In this document: positions 34,132 to 41,198 of the stretch, piece by piece
How the letters are laid out: each line of letters begins with the position of its first letter
Numbering within the stretch: position 1 is the first letter of the stretch
Source: Syntrophaceae bacterium
GTDB lineage: Bacteria > Desulfobacterota > Syntrophia > Syntrophales > Smithellaceae
Length of the DNA stretch: 41,198 nt
Direction of reading: 5' to 3'
Assembly: GCA_003142535.1 (NCBI GenBank)
Contig: PLMQ01000065.1
Coordinates: 1-41,198, forward strand
Program-made: the position numbers and the translations under genes
The notes under the pieces: model-generated
The model's input: the letters and a program-made list of their open reading frames with translations, nothing else
Database searches by the model: none
Told to the model about the DNA's origin: nothing

Positions 34132-34725
34132 ATGATGCCGTTAATCGTACTTATTGTAATTATTGTTGTCATTGCATTCTATTTCATCAGCATTTATAAT
34201 AAGCTGGTTACATTGCGCAATCGCTACCTGAATGCTTTCAAGCAAATCGATGTTCAATTGAAACGCCGGTATGACCTTATTCCCAATCTGGTGGAAAGCA
34301 CAAAAGGGTATCTGGCGCACGAACGGGGAACTCTGGAAGAAGTCATCAAAGCACGCAATACCGCATTTGATGCCAGCAAAAAAGCTGCCGCAAACCCTGG
34401 TGAGGCAGCGGCAATGACAGGACTGATGCAAGCGGAAGGCGTCCTCAGCGGAGTGATGGGAAAACTGCTTGCCGTTGTTGAATCTTATCCCGATTTGAAG
34501 GCGAATCAGACCGTCAGCCAATTAATGGAAGAAATAACATCGACGGAAAATAAAATTTCTTTTGCCCGTCAGGCTTATAATGATGATGTCGCCGAATACA
34601 ATATTGGCCGGGAGCAATTCCCCAACAGTATAATTGCCGGTTCTTTTAATTTCCAGAAAGCCGAGCTGTTGGAAGCTATCGAAAATACGGAAGAGCGCAA
34701 AGCGCCAAAAGTTTCTTTCACCTGA
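34132..34725 (+). CDS. lemA: LemA family protein
   Basis: 197 aa. N-terminal membrane helix (~4-24, IVLIVIIVVIAFYFI) with the bulk outside the membrane as a helical bundle: YNKLVTLRNRYLNAFKQIDVQLKRRYDLIPNLVESTKGY is the LemA signature (~25-64), followed by ENKISFARQAYNDDVAEYN and FPNSIIAG. Function is unclear in the family. Start ATG 34132 (or 34135) after AAGGAGGAGG; the frame continues upstream into the repeat. A 31-bp gap leads to the M48 protease, a frequent partner. Confidence 0.93.
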   Translation: MMPLIVLIVIIVVIAFYFISIYNKLVTLRNRYLNAFKQIDVQLKRRYDLIPNLVESTKGYLAHERGTLEEVIKARNTAFDASKKAAANPGEAAAMTGLMQAEGVLSGVMGKLLAVVESYPDLKANQTVSQLMEEITSTENKISFARQAYNDDVAEYNIGREQFPNSIIAGSFNFQKAELLEAIENTEERKAPKVSFT

Positions 34726-34756
34726 TTAAACAGAATATTATCCGCGACAGTAAAAA

Positions 34757-36745
34757 ATGGCCAACAAGCGTTCGACTAATTTCTTTGAGAGACAAGAGCA
34801 GGCCCGCAGCAATTGCCGGAATCTGGTGTATTTGTTTGTTATTGCGGTGCTGTGTATTATTGTGGCTATCTATTTTGCTTTTCGTCTGGTCCGTTATATC
34901 TATTTAGTTACCGAAGTTATAAAAGTAACCAATACTTCCCGCATTTTGGGAAAAACTGCCGTCTTTTCCTGGTGGGATCCGGCATCTTTTGTTTTGGTCT
35001 TTATCACGGTTACTCTTTTTATCCTCGTCGCCAGCCTGATCAAGATGCATCAATTGCAAAAAGGAGGGGGCGCTATAGCAGAAATGCTGGGCGGCAGGCT
35101 TATCCCGAAAAACTCCGCTAATCCTGCTGAACATCAATTATTGAATGTAGTGGAAGAAATGGCCATCGCTTCGGGCATTCCCGTACCGGTGGTTTATATA
35201 CTGGATAAAGAGGACGGCATTAACGCTTTTGCTGCCGGATTGACAATAAATGATGCGGCCATCGCCGTAACGCAAGGCGCACTCGACCTGTTTACCCGTG
35301 ATGAAATGCAGGGAGTAATTGCCCATGAGTTCAGCCATATTTTGCATGGTGATATGCGTTTGAATATTCAATTGATTGGAATAATTTACGGCATTCTTGT
35401 TATCGGAATTATCGGCGGAGAAATCCTGGAAAGTCATCGCATTTCATCAAAATCTATTGTCCTTTTTATTGGCGGCATATTGCTGGTAATAATTGGCTAT
35501 ATAGGAACTTTTGCCGGACGGCTTATTCAAAGCGCCGTTTCCCGGCAGAAAGAATTTTTAGCCGATGCCTCCGCGGTCAAGTTCACCCGTAACCCCAGTG
35601 GTTTGGCTAACGCTCTAAAAAAAATCGGCGGATATATTTTTGGTTCGCAGATTGATTCCTCAACCGCGAAACAGGCCAGCCATCTTTTTTTCGGTGAAAG
35701 CCATAGTGATTTTCTTTTCCCGGATTCCCTGGCTACGCACCCGCCGCTGATGGAACGCATTTTATGTTTGGATCCATCTTTCGATGGAATATTCCCGAAA
35801 GTAAAAAAGGGCATAGCTGTTCTGCAGCCTTTATCACAAGATATTCCGGCATCCGAATCAAACCGTGTTGATGCATCTGCACTAGCTGACCAGCCGGTAA
35901 GTACAAAAGCAGCGGATATCATTAATGGTGTCGGTAAACCGACTGCCGCTCATTTAGATCACAGTTCTGTTCTTTTGGTGTCTATTGGCGACAATATCAA
36001 ACAGGCTCTAAACACTCCTGAAGATGCGGCAAACTTTATTTTTGCGCTACTTTTGGGGAAAGACTACCGGGAGCGGGAATTGCAGCTCGGTGCAATTCAG
36101 CGATCTTTAGTGGGCAAGGGTAATAAAGATGAAGCGCTCCGCCTGTGCAACCTGACGGAAAATCTGCCGGAAGATCAGAAATTGCCTTTGGTGGAGTTGG
36201 CTATGCCACAATTACGAAGCCTAACAGCGATAGAGAGGAGAAACTTTCTGGAAATTATTAATTCTCTGATCAGAGCTGACGAAAAGACTACCTTGTTTGA
36301 ATTCTCCCTGCAGTGGATAGTTCAGCAATACTTAATTCCGGAAAATGAAAAAATATTCGGGGAGACTACATTTTTTGATGTTTCTCAGGTAGGATATCAA
36401 ATCTTGATAACTTTAAGAGCATTAGCTAATGCCGGAAACATGGGAAATGCTGATGCGGCACGACTAGCTTTCAGTGCCGGTGTGGAGCGAATTCCCGAAC
36501 TGGCGTGCAAAAACCCCGATTATTCTTATACAGAAAATATTAATTTTGCTGAGATTAACACGGCATTAAAAAAACTGGCTTATTCATCCTTTAAAATCAA
36601 ACAGATGATAATTGACGCCTGCGCTCACTGCGCCTTTGCCGACGAAACAATCACCGTCGCGGAAGCTGAGTTGCTCCGCGTTATCTCTCTCGCCCTGCGC
36701 TGCCCGCTGCCTCCGTTTCTGCCTCAAGCGTACGCACAGCATTAA
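34757..36745 (+). CDS. M48 family membrane metalloprotease with extended C-terminal region
   Basis: 662 aa, about twice the length of HtpX. Two N-terminal membrane helices (~22-45 and ~75-95), then the M48 domain with AHEFSH (H190, E191, H194), two more helices (~205-265) and the third ligand region KEFLADASAVKFTRNPSGL. Residues ~370-662 form a soluble helical tail; ~600-650 (IKQMIIDACAHCAFADETITVAEAELLRVIS) looks like a TerB/DnaJ-N-type module, which is only a resemblance. The neighbouring lemA is a typical partner. The tail may recruit substrates or sense stress. No clear RBS before ATG 34757. Confidence 0.88.
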   Translation: MANKRSTNFFERQEQARSNCRNLVYLFVIAVLCIIVAIYFAFRLVRYIYLVTEVIKVTNTSRILGKTAVFSWWDPASFVLVFITVTLFILVASLIKMHQLQKGGGAIAEMLGGRLIPKNSANPAEHQLLNVVEEMAIASGIPVPVVYILDKEDGINAFAAGLTINDAAIAVTQGALDLFTRDEMQGVIAHEFSHILHGDMRLNIQLIGIIYGILVIGIIGGEILESHRISSKSIVLFIGGILLVIIGYIGTFAGRLIQSAVSRQKEFLADASAVKFTRNPSGLANALKKIGGYIFGSQIDSSTAKQASHLFFGESHSDFLFPDSLATHPPLMERILCLDPSFDGIFPKVKKGIAVLQPLSQDIPASESNRVDASALADQPVSTKAADIINGVGKPTAAHLDHSSVLLVSIGDNIKQALNTPEDAANFIFALLLGKDYRERELQLGAIQRSLVGKGNKDEALRLCNLTENLPEDQKLPLVELAMPQLRSLTAIERRNFLEIINSLIRADEKTTLFEFSLQWIVQQYLIPENEKIFGETTFFDVSQVGYQILITLRALANAGNMGNADAARLAFSAGVERIPELACKNPDYSYTENINFAEINTALKKLAYSSFKIKQMIIDACAHCAFADETITVAEAELLRVISLALRCPLPPFLPQAYAQH

Positions 36746-36758
36746 TCAGATTGCAATT

Positions 36759-37307
36759 TTAAATATCGAAACATTCCCCGGCAACGTATCCCTTTTTGTC
36801 TGTCTTTATGCCTTCTCTGGACAGTAATTCTTTTTTCATTTTTATTCCGCCGCCAAATCCGCCCAGCGAACCATCCGCCCGGACGACCCGATGGCAGGGA
36901 ATAACCAGAGGAAAAGGATTATTCGCTAGCGCCGTGCCTACTGCGCGTACGGCACGCGGAGAGCCAACTTTTGTCGCAAGACCTGAATAAGTACCAACTT
37001 TCCCGTGCGGTATTTTGCAGGTCTCTTTTAAAACCTTCGCCGAGAATCCGGATAGCTTTTTTAGATTTAAAATAGAGAAATCGAATTTAGCTTTCTTGCC
37101 GGCATATAATTCGGCAATCTGCGTTGCGGTTTTGCCGGGTATCTTTTGCTCTTTTTCATTTATCGCCGGAAACTCTTTTTCAATTTCAGAGATAAGCTTA
37201 GCCTTCCCACTAGGCAGGAAGATGCGCTCGATTTGCGGTTTACCGCCAATATTCTGCCAAACAATTCCGATGCTTTCTTTACTGACATTGATAATTTGAT
37301 AATACAT
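36759..37307 (-). CDS. ogt: methylated-DNA--[protein]-cysteine S-methyltransferase
   Basis: 182-aa suicide DNA-repair protein that accepts the alkyl group from O6-alkylguanine. IPCHRVV with acceptor Cys138, the helix-turn-helix region GKVGTYSGLATKVGSPRAVRAVGTALANN, and the C-terminal GSLGGFGGGIKMKKELLSREG. Start ATG 37307, preceded by AGAGGTGAT at ~8 nt; 27 more open codons upstream are not homologous. It is convergent with the M48 gene with only 13 bp between stops and no visible terminator. Confidence 0.93.
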   Translation of the reverse strand: MYYQIINVSKESIGIVWQNIGGKPQIERIFLPSGKAKLISEIEKEFPAINEKEQKIPGKTATQIAELYAGKKAKFDFSILNLKKLSGFSAKVLKETCKIPHGKVGTYSGLATKVGSPRAVRAVGTALANNPFPLVIPCHRVVRADGSLGGFGGGIKMKKELLSREGIKTDKKGYVAGECFDI

Positions 37308-37422
37308 TTTATTTATCACCTCTTTTTTCTTGATTCCGCTGGAGTTTACCCGGCATCCCAGACTGTGTCGCAATAGTTTTTGCGGCATAATATTTACCCA
37401 CTCTTTGACAACAGAATATTAG

Positions 37423-37746
37423 AAATTACCCGTAAAGACCAAGCCGACAAAATATCAGGCGCCGGAACATACTGCTGCGGGTGTCCTGATTCTTACTTAT
37501 TATTTTATTGCTGCCCATCCGGGATGCACTGAAGAAGATATGCGCGAGTTTAAATCTTTCACCACCAGAGAGCTGAAAATTAATCCGCAGCAGATACAGA
37601 TTCTTACGCCTCTGCCTTCCACTTATTCCGGCCTGATGTATTTTACCGGAATTGATCCCGCAACCGGCAGAAAGATTTTCGTGGAAAAAAATATTGCGAA
37701 AAAACAGAGACAAAAAGATATTATTGTGGGAAAAGCGATCAAGTAG
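37423..37746 (+). pseudogene. fragment of a YgiQ-like radical SAM protein with internal deletion
   Basis: The frame is open from 37423 to the TAG at 37744. It reads KYQAPEHTAAGVL (YgiQ-family LKVAPEHT... motif) and then jumps directly to TYYFIAAHPGCTEEDM, followed by REFKSFTTRELKINPQQI, LTPLPSTYSGLMYFTG and IFVEKN, the usual C-terminal part of YgiQ. About 40 residues between the two motifs are missing, as are the ~350 N-terminal residues including the FeS-cluster cysteines. No start codon with RBS precedes it. It is therefore a decayed remnant; the identity is from motif recognition. Confidence 0.8.
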
Positions 37747-37775
37747 CGGAGAGATTGTTTCGCAGCCGATTAGAC

Positions 37776-38383
37776 TTAAAATGTGCTTGGCCAACTGAAA
37801 TGGCATCTGCCTTCATAGTACTTCTTTTGCAGGTACTCCAGATCAGATTCCCACTCATGAATCGCTTCGTCAAAATCTTGTCCGTCTTTTGCCCTTGCCC
37901 TTGCGTTGCGGCAAAGAGCAACTATCACTTTTGACATCTTTTGCAAACGCTTCTCGCTTTCAGGATCCCCCATTTATTTAAGTAAGACTGCGAAAAGCTT
38001 CTTTCTGGAAGCGTCCCCACTCTAACACTATATATGTCTTCTAGTATCTTTCGTCTCTTATCGACACCTAAATTAGACTGCTGCCCTACGTGATAACCGA
38101 AGCGCCCCAAAAGTCCTTCATTCGGCGCATCGTTTTCAGGGATATCAATAAGCTTTCTTGGCGAGTTTTCAATCTCTCTTGACAAGGCTTCAATCTCTCT
38201 TCTTCGATTTGAAACAATTATATTTTGACCATCTCTATTAGCATTCTGTTCGAGTTTTATTAACAGCTCACGAGCTGCTTCAATTAACTGTTCTGATTTA
38301 GAAATACCTTCCTTTTTTATGCATGATTTGATTTCGTCAATTAAAGAATTTAGGGATTCACTAACATACCGAAAATCGTCCAT
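37776..38383 (-). pseudogene. frameshifted gene of unknown function
   Basis: Two overlapping frames join into one ~202-aa protein: the first (from ATG 38383, GGAGG 10 nt upstream) reads MDDFRYVSESLNSLIDEIK to SQSYLNKWG, the second continues DPESEKRLQKMSKVIVALC to CHFSWPSTF. They meet at a run of five C (37967-37971; G on the coding strand); one extra G would give a continuous WGDPESEKR reading. Total length 608 bp fits a single lost base. The product is soluble and helical with a GYHVGQQSN segment; I recognise no known family. Real mutation, slippage, or assembly error cannot be told apart here. Confidence 0.7.
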
Positions 38384-38420
38384 CAATTTTGAACCTCCAC
38401 AAACAAAACTATGATGCCAA

Positions 38421-38764
38421 TTAGACACGACCGTATTTATCTTCCAGCCTCTCTATATCATCCTCACCGAAATATTTCCCTGTCTGCGCTTCGATAATTA
38501 CTAAATCTTCGGTCGATGAATTCTCCAGGCGGTGAGTTTTTTTTGAAGGAATATCAACGCGCTTCCGTTTTGCACAGAACAATCTTTATTGTCAACAAAC
38601 GCAGTGCCCTTGCCCGATACGACAAACCAGTGTTCACTGCGCAGCTTGTGCCGTTGCAAACTTAAGATGCCGCCCGGTTCAACGACAATTCTTTTTACTT
38701 TATGATCGGGAGCGTCTGACAAAACTTAAAAATATCCCCAGGGACGTTTATTCTTTAGAGTCAT
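38421..38764 (-). pseudogene. broken cupin (mannose-6-phosphate isomerase type II C-terminal type)
   Basis: A ~113-aa standalone cupin. From ATG 38764 it reads MTLKNKRPWGYF, then TAA (38728-38726) where Glu (GAA) is expected, then VLSDAPDHKVKRIVVEPGG, SLQRHKLRSEHWFVVSGKGTAFV. Near 38570 the frame shifts by two bases (a GC doubling in AAGCGCGTT would explain it) and continues VDIPSKKTHRLENSSTEDLVIIEAQTGKYFGEDDIERLEDKYGRV to the stop at 38421. The length 344 bp (3n+2) fits. With a nonsense codon plus a frameshift it is almost certainly dead. In intact form it would bind mannose-type sugar phosphates. Confidence 0.85.
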
Positions 38765-38830
38765 TTCACCAAACTCACGGATTTTGTTTTAATTATTAGC
38801 ACATTTATGAATCAATGTGAAGGTGTCTTT

Positions 38831-38861
38831 ATACCGTTTCGCTTTCAAAGGATAACGCAGC
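38831..38861 (+). repeat. 31-bp direct repeat, left copy
   Basis: Positions 38831-38861 match 41168-41198 at 27 of 31 bases; the core TTTCAAAGGATAACGC is identical. The two copies flank the inverted-repeat element and the helicase gene. The rest of 38765-38923 contains no gene that I can support. Confidence 0.7.
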
Positions 38862-38923
38862 AGCAAGGAGGAGGCTTCGCGTACACTAACGCTCTCAACA
38901 GATCGCGCACGCTTATTTTACCG

Positions 38924-39062
38924 GGCTGTTCAAAAATGCTCAGATGCAAGGCGCGCAAGGCCTGGGTCGTGAGGTCCGCCGCGGCGGATTGAACGACACA
39001 GGGCGCTGCGCAACCCGAGCATGCGTCGGGCAGGCTCCGCAGATGAGCGTTTTTCAACAGCC
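38924..39062. repeat. 139-bp inverted-repeat element
   Basis: Terminal inverted repeats GGCTGTTCAAAAATGCTCAG (left) and the complement of CTGAGCGTTTTTGAACAGCC-like right end (here GATGAGCGTTTTTCAACAGCC at 39042-39062), with a GC-rich interior containing CCGCCGCGGCGG and GCTGCGCAACCCGAGCATGCGTCGGG. It starts 9 bp after the helicase stop codon. Similar GGCTGTTGAAAAACGCTC palindromes are widespread non-coding repeats in Deltaproteobacteria (recalled, not searched). No transposase is inside. Confidence 0.75.
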
Positions 39063-39070
39063 TTTCAGTA

Positions 39071-41068
39071 TCATAAAAACAACACCGGCTCCCGCAATAT
39101 CATTTCTCTCGCCCGATATGCGCAGGCGGCCACATCCGGGTGCGTATCTTTCAATGCGCCGATCTGCCGCAGATTATCTGCCGTGCGCAAAACAAGCGTT
39201 GCCATATCGCCTTCGGCAATTCCCGTGGCTTTAATCAGGCTGTCCCAATCTCGCCCATTAGCCCAGGAATACATGGCGGCACCTGCCGCGGGGTAAAGCG
39301 GCGATACGGCAAACCCAGCGGCATCAAGGCGCCTCGCCAGCGGGCGCACAGCCACAATTGCGCCTTTTAATGCTGCCAGTAATTTCGGCGAAATATTTTT
39401 CAGCTCCACCTTAATTTCATTATCGCGGTCATAAGCAAACATAGAGACAGTAGCTGCCAGAAGTTTTTCGTTTTGCTCCGGAAAAGCGTTCTTCCGTAAG
39501 CATTCCGCAACCAACAGCGGCTGATCCAACCTTAATTTTGCCGCCCAGTGGCCATCTTCTGTCAACCGGCCTTCTTTGTTTACAAATCCCTCAGTCTGTA
39601 AAAATTCCAGATGCCGACAAAAATCTTTCCAGATGTTTTTTGCCGCACTCGCCTCGGCAATTGGCCTGCGCTTGTTTTGCTGATAGGCGGCCAGCGACTT
39701 TTCAAAAATGCTGCGAATATCAGCCGGAGTCTGCGACAAAAGCAAATTAAGAACCATCACAAAATCATTTTTCAATTGGCTCAAAATATCCTCCGGCGCG
39801 CGAAACAACAATCGCCGAATATGATTGAGATCCATAAAACGGCCGCTTATCGCCAGCATGAAACCGATTTTATCCTGCCCGCGCCTTCCGGCCCTGCCAG
39901 TCATCTGCCGGAATTCCGTGGCGTTCATGGGATTAAAATTGTGGCCATTGAACAAATCAGAGTTAAATAAAACTATTGTCCGCGCCGGAAAATTCACCCC
40001 GGCCGCTATCGTGGATGTGGCAAAGATTACACGCAGGTGGCCTTCCTTCATCATTTCTTCCACAACAAATTTCCAGGCCGGCAACTGTCCGCCGTGATGA
40101 GCGGTAAGACCAAATGATTTGAGAATTTTCCATTGACGGTGACTTTGCAGCGCCGGATAGCGACGCAACAATTCATTAACTGTTTCTGAGAATTCCCACG
40201 ATTGATTAAGAGGCTTCAAAGCGGATGCCGATTTCAAGGCAGCATCACATTCCGCGCGCGACTTCAAAAAAAAGATAGCCGGTAATAAATTGAATTCCTC
40301 TAGAATACGGATGATGCCGCCGTAATTCGGCATATACCTTCTTGACCTGTGTTCGCCCGCCTCTTTAACTAAATATTTCGTTACAGGTGCGGATAACTTT
40401 TTATCTTCCAATAAAGGCAGAAGACGCCCGGAAGGGTGCAAAAAAAGCGGATATAGCGGCACCGGCCGTTTTTCTTCTTTAATGACAACGCACTTTTTCT
40501 TACGGATAGTTTCCAGCCACTGCGCAATCTCATCACCATTGCCAATTGTTGCCGATAACAAGAGCAAATTGACGCGCACCGGCAGAAAAGTCATCACTTC
40601 TTCCCAGACCACCCCGCGGTCAATGTCACCCAGAAAATGAGCCTCATCAAGGATTACCAGATCGCAACCCAGATCATATCCCTGATGCATGGCATCATAG
40701 AGCTGGTTGCGCAGGATTTCCGTAGTGCCGACAATTATCGGCGCTTCCGTATTCTCTTTGGTATCTCCGGTAATAATACCTACGTTTTCTTTGTCAAAAT
40801 GCAGGCCGAATTCCACCCATTTGGAATTGGTCAGCGCCTTGAGCGGCGAGGCATACCAGGCACGCCCGCCTTTTTCCAATACCGATAAAATCGCCTCGCG
40901 CGCAATCCATGTTTTGCCGGAACCCGTTGGGGCAATCGCCAGACAATCGGTCTCTTTAATCGCACGCAGCGCCTCGGACTGATAAGCATCGGGAACAAAT
41001 GCCGTCTCTTCCGGTTTGCCGATTTTTGCCAGTACTTTTTTCAGGGCCGGATCAATTTCCGGCTTCAT
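39071..41068 (-). CDS. Ski2-like DEAD/DEAH-box helicase
   Basis: ~665-aa superfamily 2 helicase. Motif Q region with DAYQSEALRAI, motif I APTGSGKTW, Ia YASPLKALTNSKW, motif II DEAH, motif III SATIG, IV LKSRAECD, V ATSTIAAGVNFPARTIV, and VI QMTGRAGRRGQDK, which together are typical of the Ski2/Mtr4/Hel308 group. The C-terminal ~250 residues are helical (winged helix/ratchet-like). The start is taken as ATG 41068 (MKPEIDPALKKV); 39 more open codons upstream begin with TTG inside the direct repeat and are basic and unrecognised. No good RBS is seen. It may act in RNA processing or DNA repair. Confidence 0.87.
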   Translation of the reverse strand: MKPEIDPALKKVLAKIGKPEETAFVPDAYQSEALRAIKETDCLAIAPTGSGKTWIAREAILSVLEKGGRAWYASPLKALTNSKWVEFGLHFDKENVGIITGDTKENTEAPIIVGTTEILRNQLYDAMHQGYDLGCDLVILDEAHFLGDIDRGVVWEEVMTFLPVRVNLLLLSATIGNGDEIAQWLETIRKKKCVVIKEEKRPVPLYPLFLHPSGRLLPLLEDKKLSAPVTKYLVKEAGEHRSRRYMPNYGGIIRILEEFNLLPAIFFLKSRAECDAALKSASALKPLNQSWEFSETVNELLRRYPALQSHRQWKILKSFGLTAHHGGQLPAWKFVVEEMMKEGHLRVIFATSTIAAGVNFPARTIVLFNSDLFNGHNFNPMNATEFRQMTGRAGRRGQDKIGFMLAISGRFMDLNHIRRLLFRAPEDILSQLKNDFVMVLNLLLSQTPADIRSIFEKSLAAYQQNKRRPIAEASAAKNIWKDFCRHLEFLQTEGFVNKEGRLTEDGHWAAKLRLDQPLLVAECLRKNAFPEQNEKLLAATVSMFAYDRDNEIKVELKNISPKLLAALKGAIVAVRPLARRLDAAGFAVSPLYPAAGAAMYSWANGRDWDSLIKATGIAEGDMATLVLRTADNLRQIGALKDTHPDVAACAYRAREMILREPVLFL

Positions 41069-41167
41069 AAAAAGGGAATCAGATCCGCCTAGCTTTTTCT
41101 TGCCGAAAAACTTGCGCCCGGAGCGCTGAAATATTCTGTCTCTTTTAATAGTGGCACCTCGACGATA

Positions 41168-41198
41168 ATACCATATCGATTTCAAAGGATAACGCGGC
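41168..41198 (+). repeat. 31-bp direct repeat, right copy at window end
   Basis: See the left copy at 38831-38861. The window stops inside this repeat, so the repeated unit may extend beyond the end. Confidence 0.7.

Noticed and set aside
38807-39057. Small open frames on both strands in the region of the 139-bp element
   Set aside because: They arise from the GC-rich inverted repeat; no RBS or homology is visible.

Overview
This is most likely a chromosomal contig from a strictly anaerobic Desulfobacterota (former Deltaproteobacteria), probably of the Syntrophus/Smithella (Syntrophaceae) type. I infer this from the partial 16S gene, from gene neighbourhoods usual in that group (ymdB-rny-6S RNA-zapA; a TIGR03960-type radical SAM gene upstream of rplU-rpmA-obgE-proB), and from an ADP-forming acyl-CoA synthetase module. 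The assignment rests on recognition, not on a database search. Both window ends fall in repeated DNA: base 1 lies in the universal 338-357 region of 16S, and the last 31 bases are a direct repeat of 38831-38861. This suggests an assembly contig cut at repeats.

Layout. 1-705: 5' third of a 16S gene read leftward, with a boxA and two candidate rrn promoters. 706-9903, all leftward: tyrS, ymdB, rny with a structured leader, 6S RNA, zapA, a zapB-like coiled-coil gene, dusB, a GlmU-like nucleotidyltransferase and two DUF21/CBS membrane proteins. 10065-15227: purine and translation genes purD, ppiB (leftward), purH, purE, tsaC. 15417-18932, leftward: zinc-ribbon/DUF3426 protein, hpt, a YkgJ-like cysteine-cluster protein, purU. 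19067-21942: a small unknown gene translationally coupled to a B12-binding-type radical SAM/DUF2344 protein. 22348-27428: a three-gene acyl-CoA module (CoA-transferase fused to GNAT; ADP-forming acyl-CoA synthetase; P-loop/DRTGG protein). 27692-32678: rplU, rpmA, obgE, proB, an APC transporter. 32950-37307: alpha/beta hydrolase, lemA, M48 protease, ogt. 37423-39062: a decay zone with three broken genes (ygiQ-like fragment, frameshifted unknown gene, cupin with nonsense codon plus frameshift) and a 139-bp inverted-repeat element. 39071-41068: a Ski2-like helicase.

The most striking non-coding signal is a family of about 110-220 bp modular repeats, with nine main loci plus one remnant in about 41 kb. 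They consist of conserved frame sequences around hairpins whose arms differ between copies yet stay complementary within each copy. They lie at gene borders in both orientations, touch start and stop codons, and in direct orientation bracket the acyl-CoA module, which occupies the place where rng (RNase G) is commonly found. Other points of interest are the nested palindrome at the promoter of the acyl-CoA operon, the structured leader of rny, and the domain shuffling among the acyl-CoA genes.

How the genes may work together: purD/purH/purE/purU/hpt cover de novo purine synthesis, formate supply and salvage. The ymdB-rny-6S group is RNA turnover and RNA polymerase control. The acyl-CoA module could couple acyl-CoA to ATP formation, as expected for a fermenting or syntrophic anaerobe, with the GNAT and DRTGG domains as candidate regulators.
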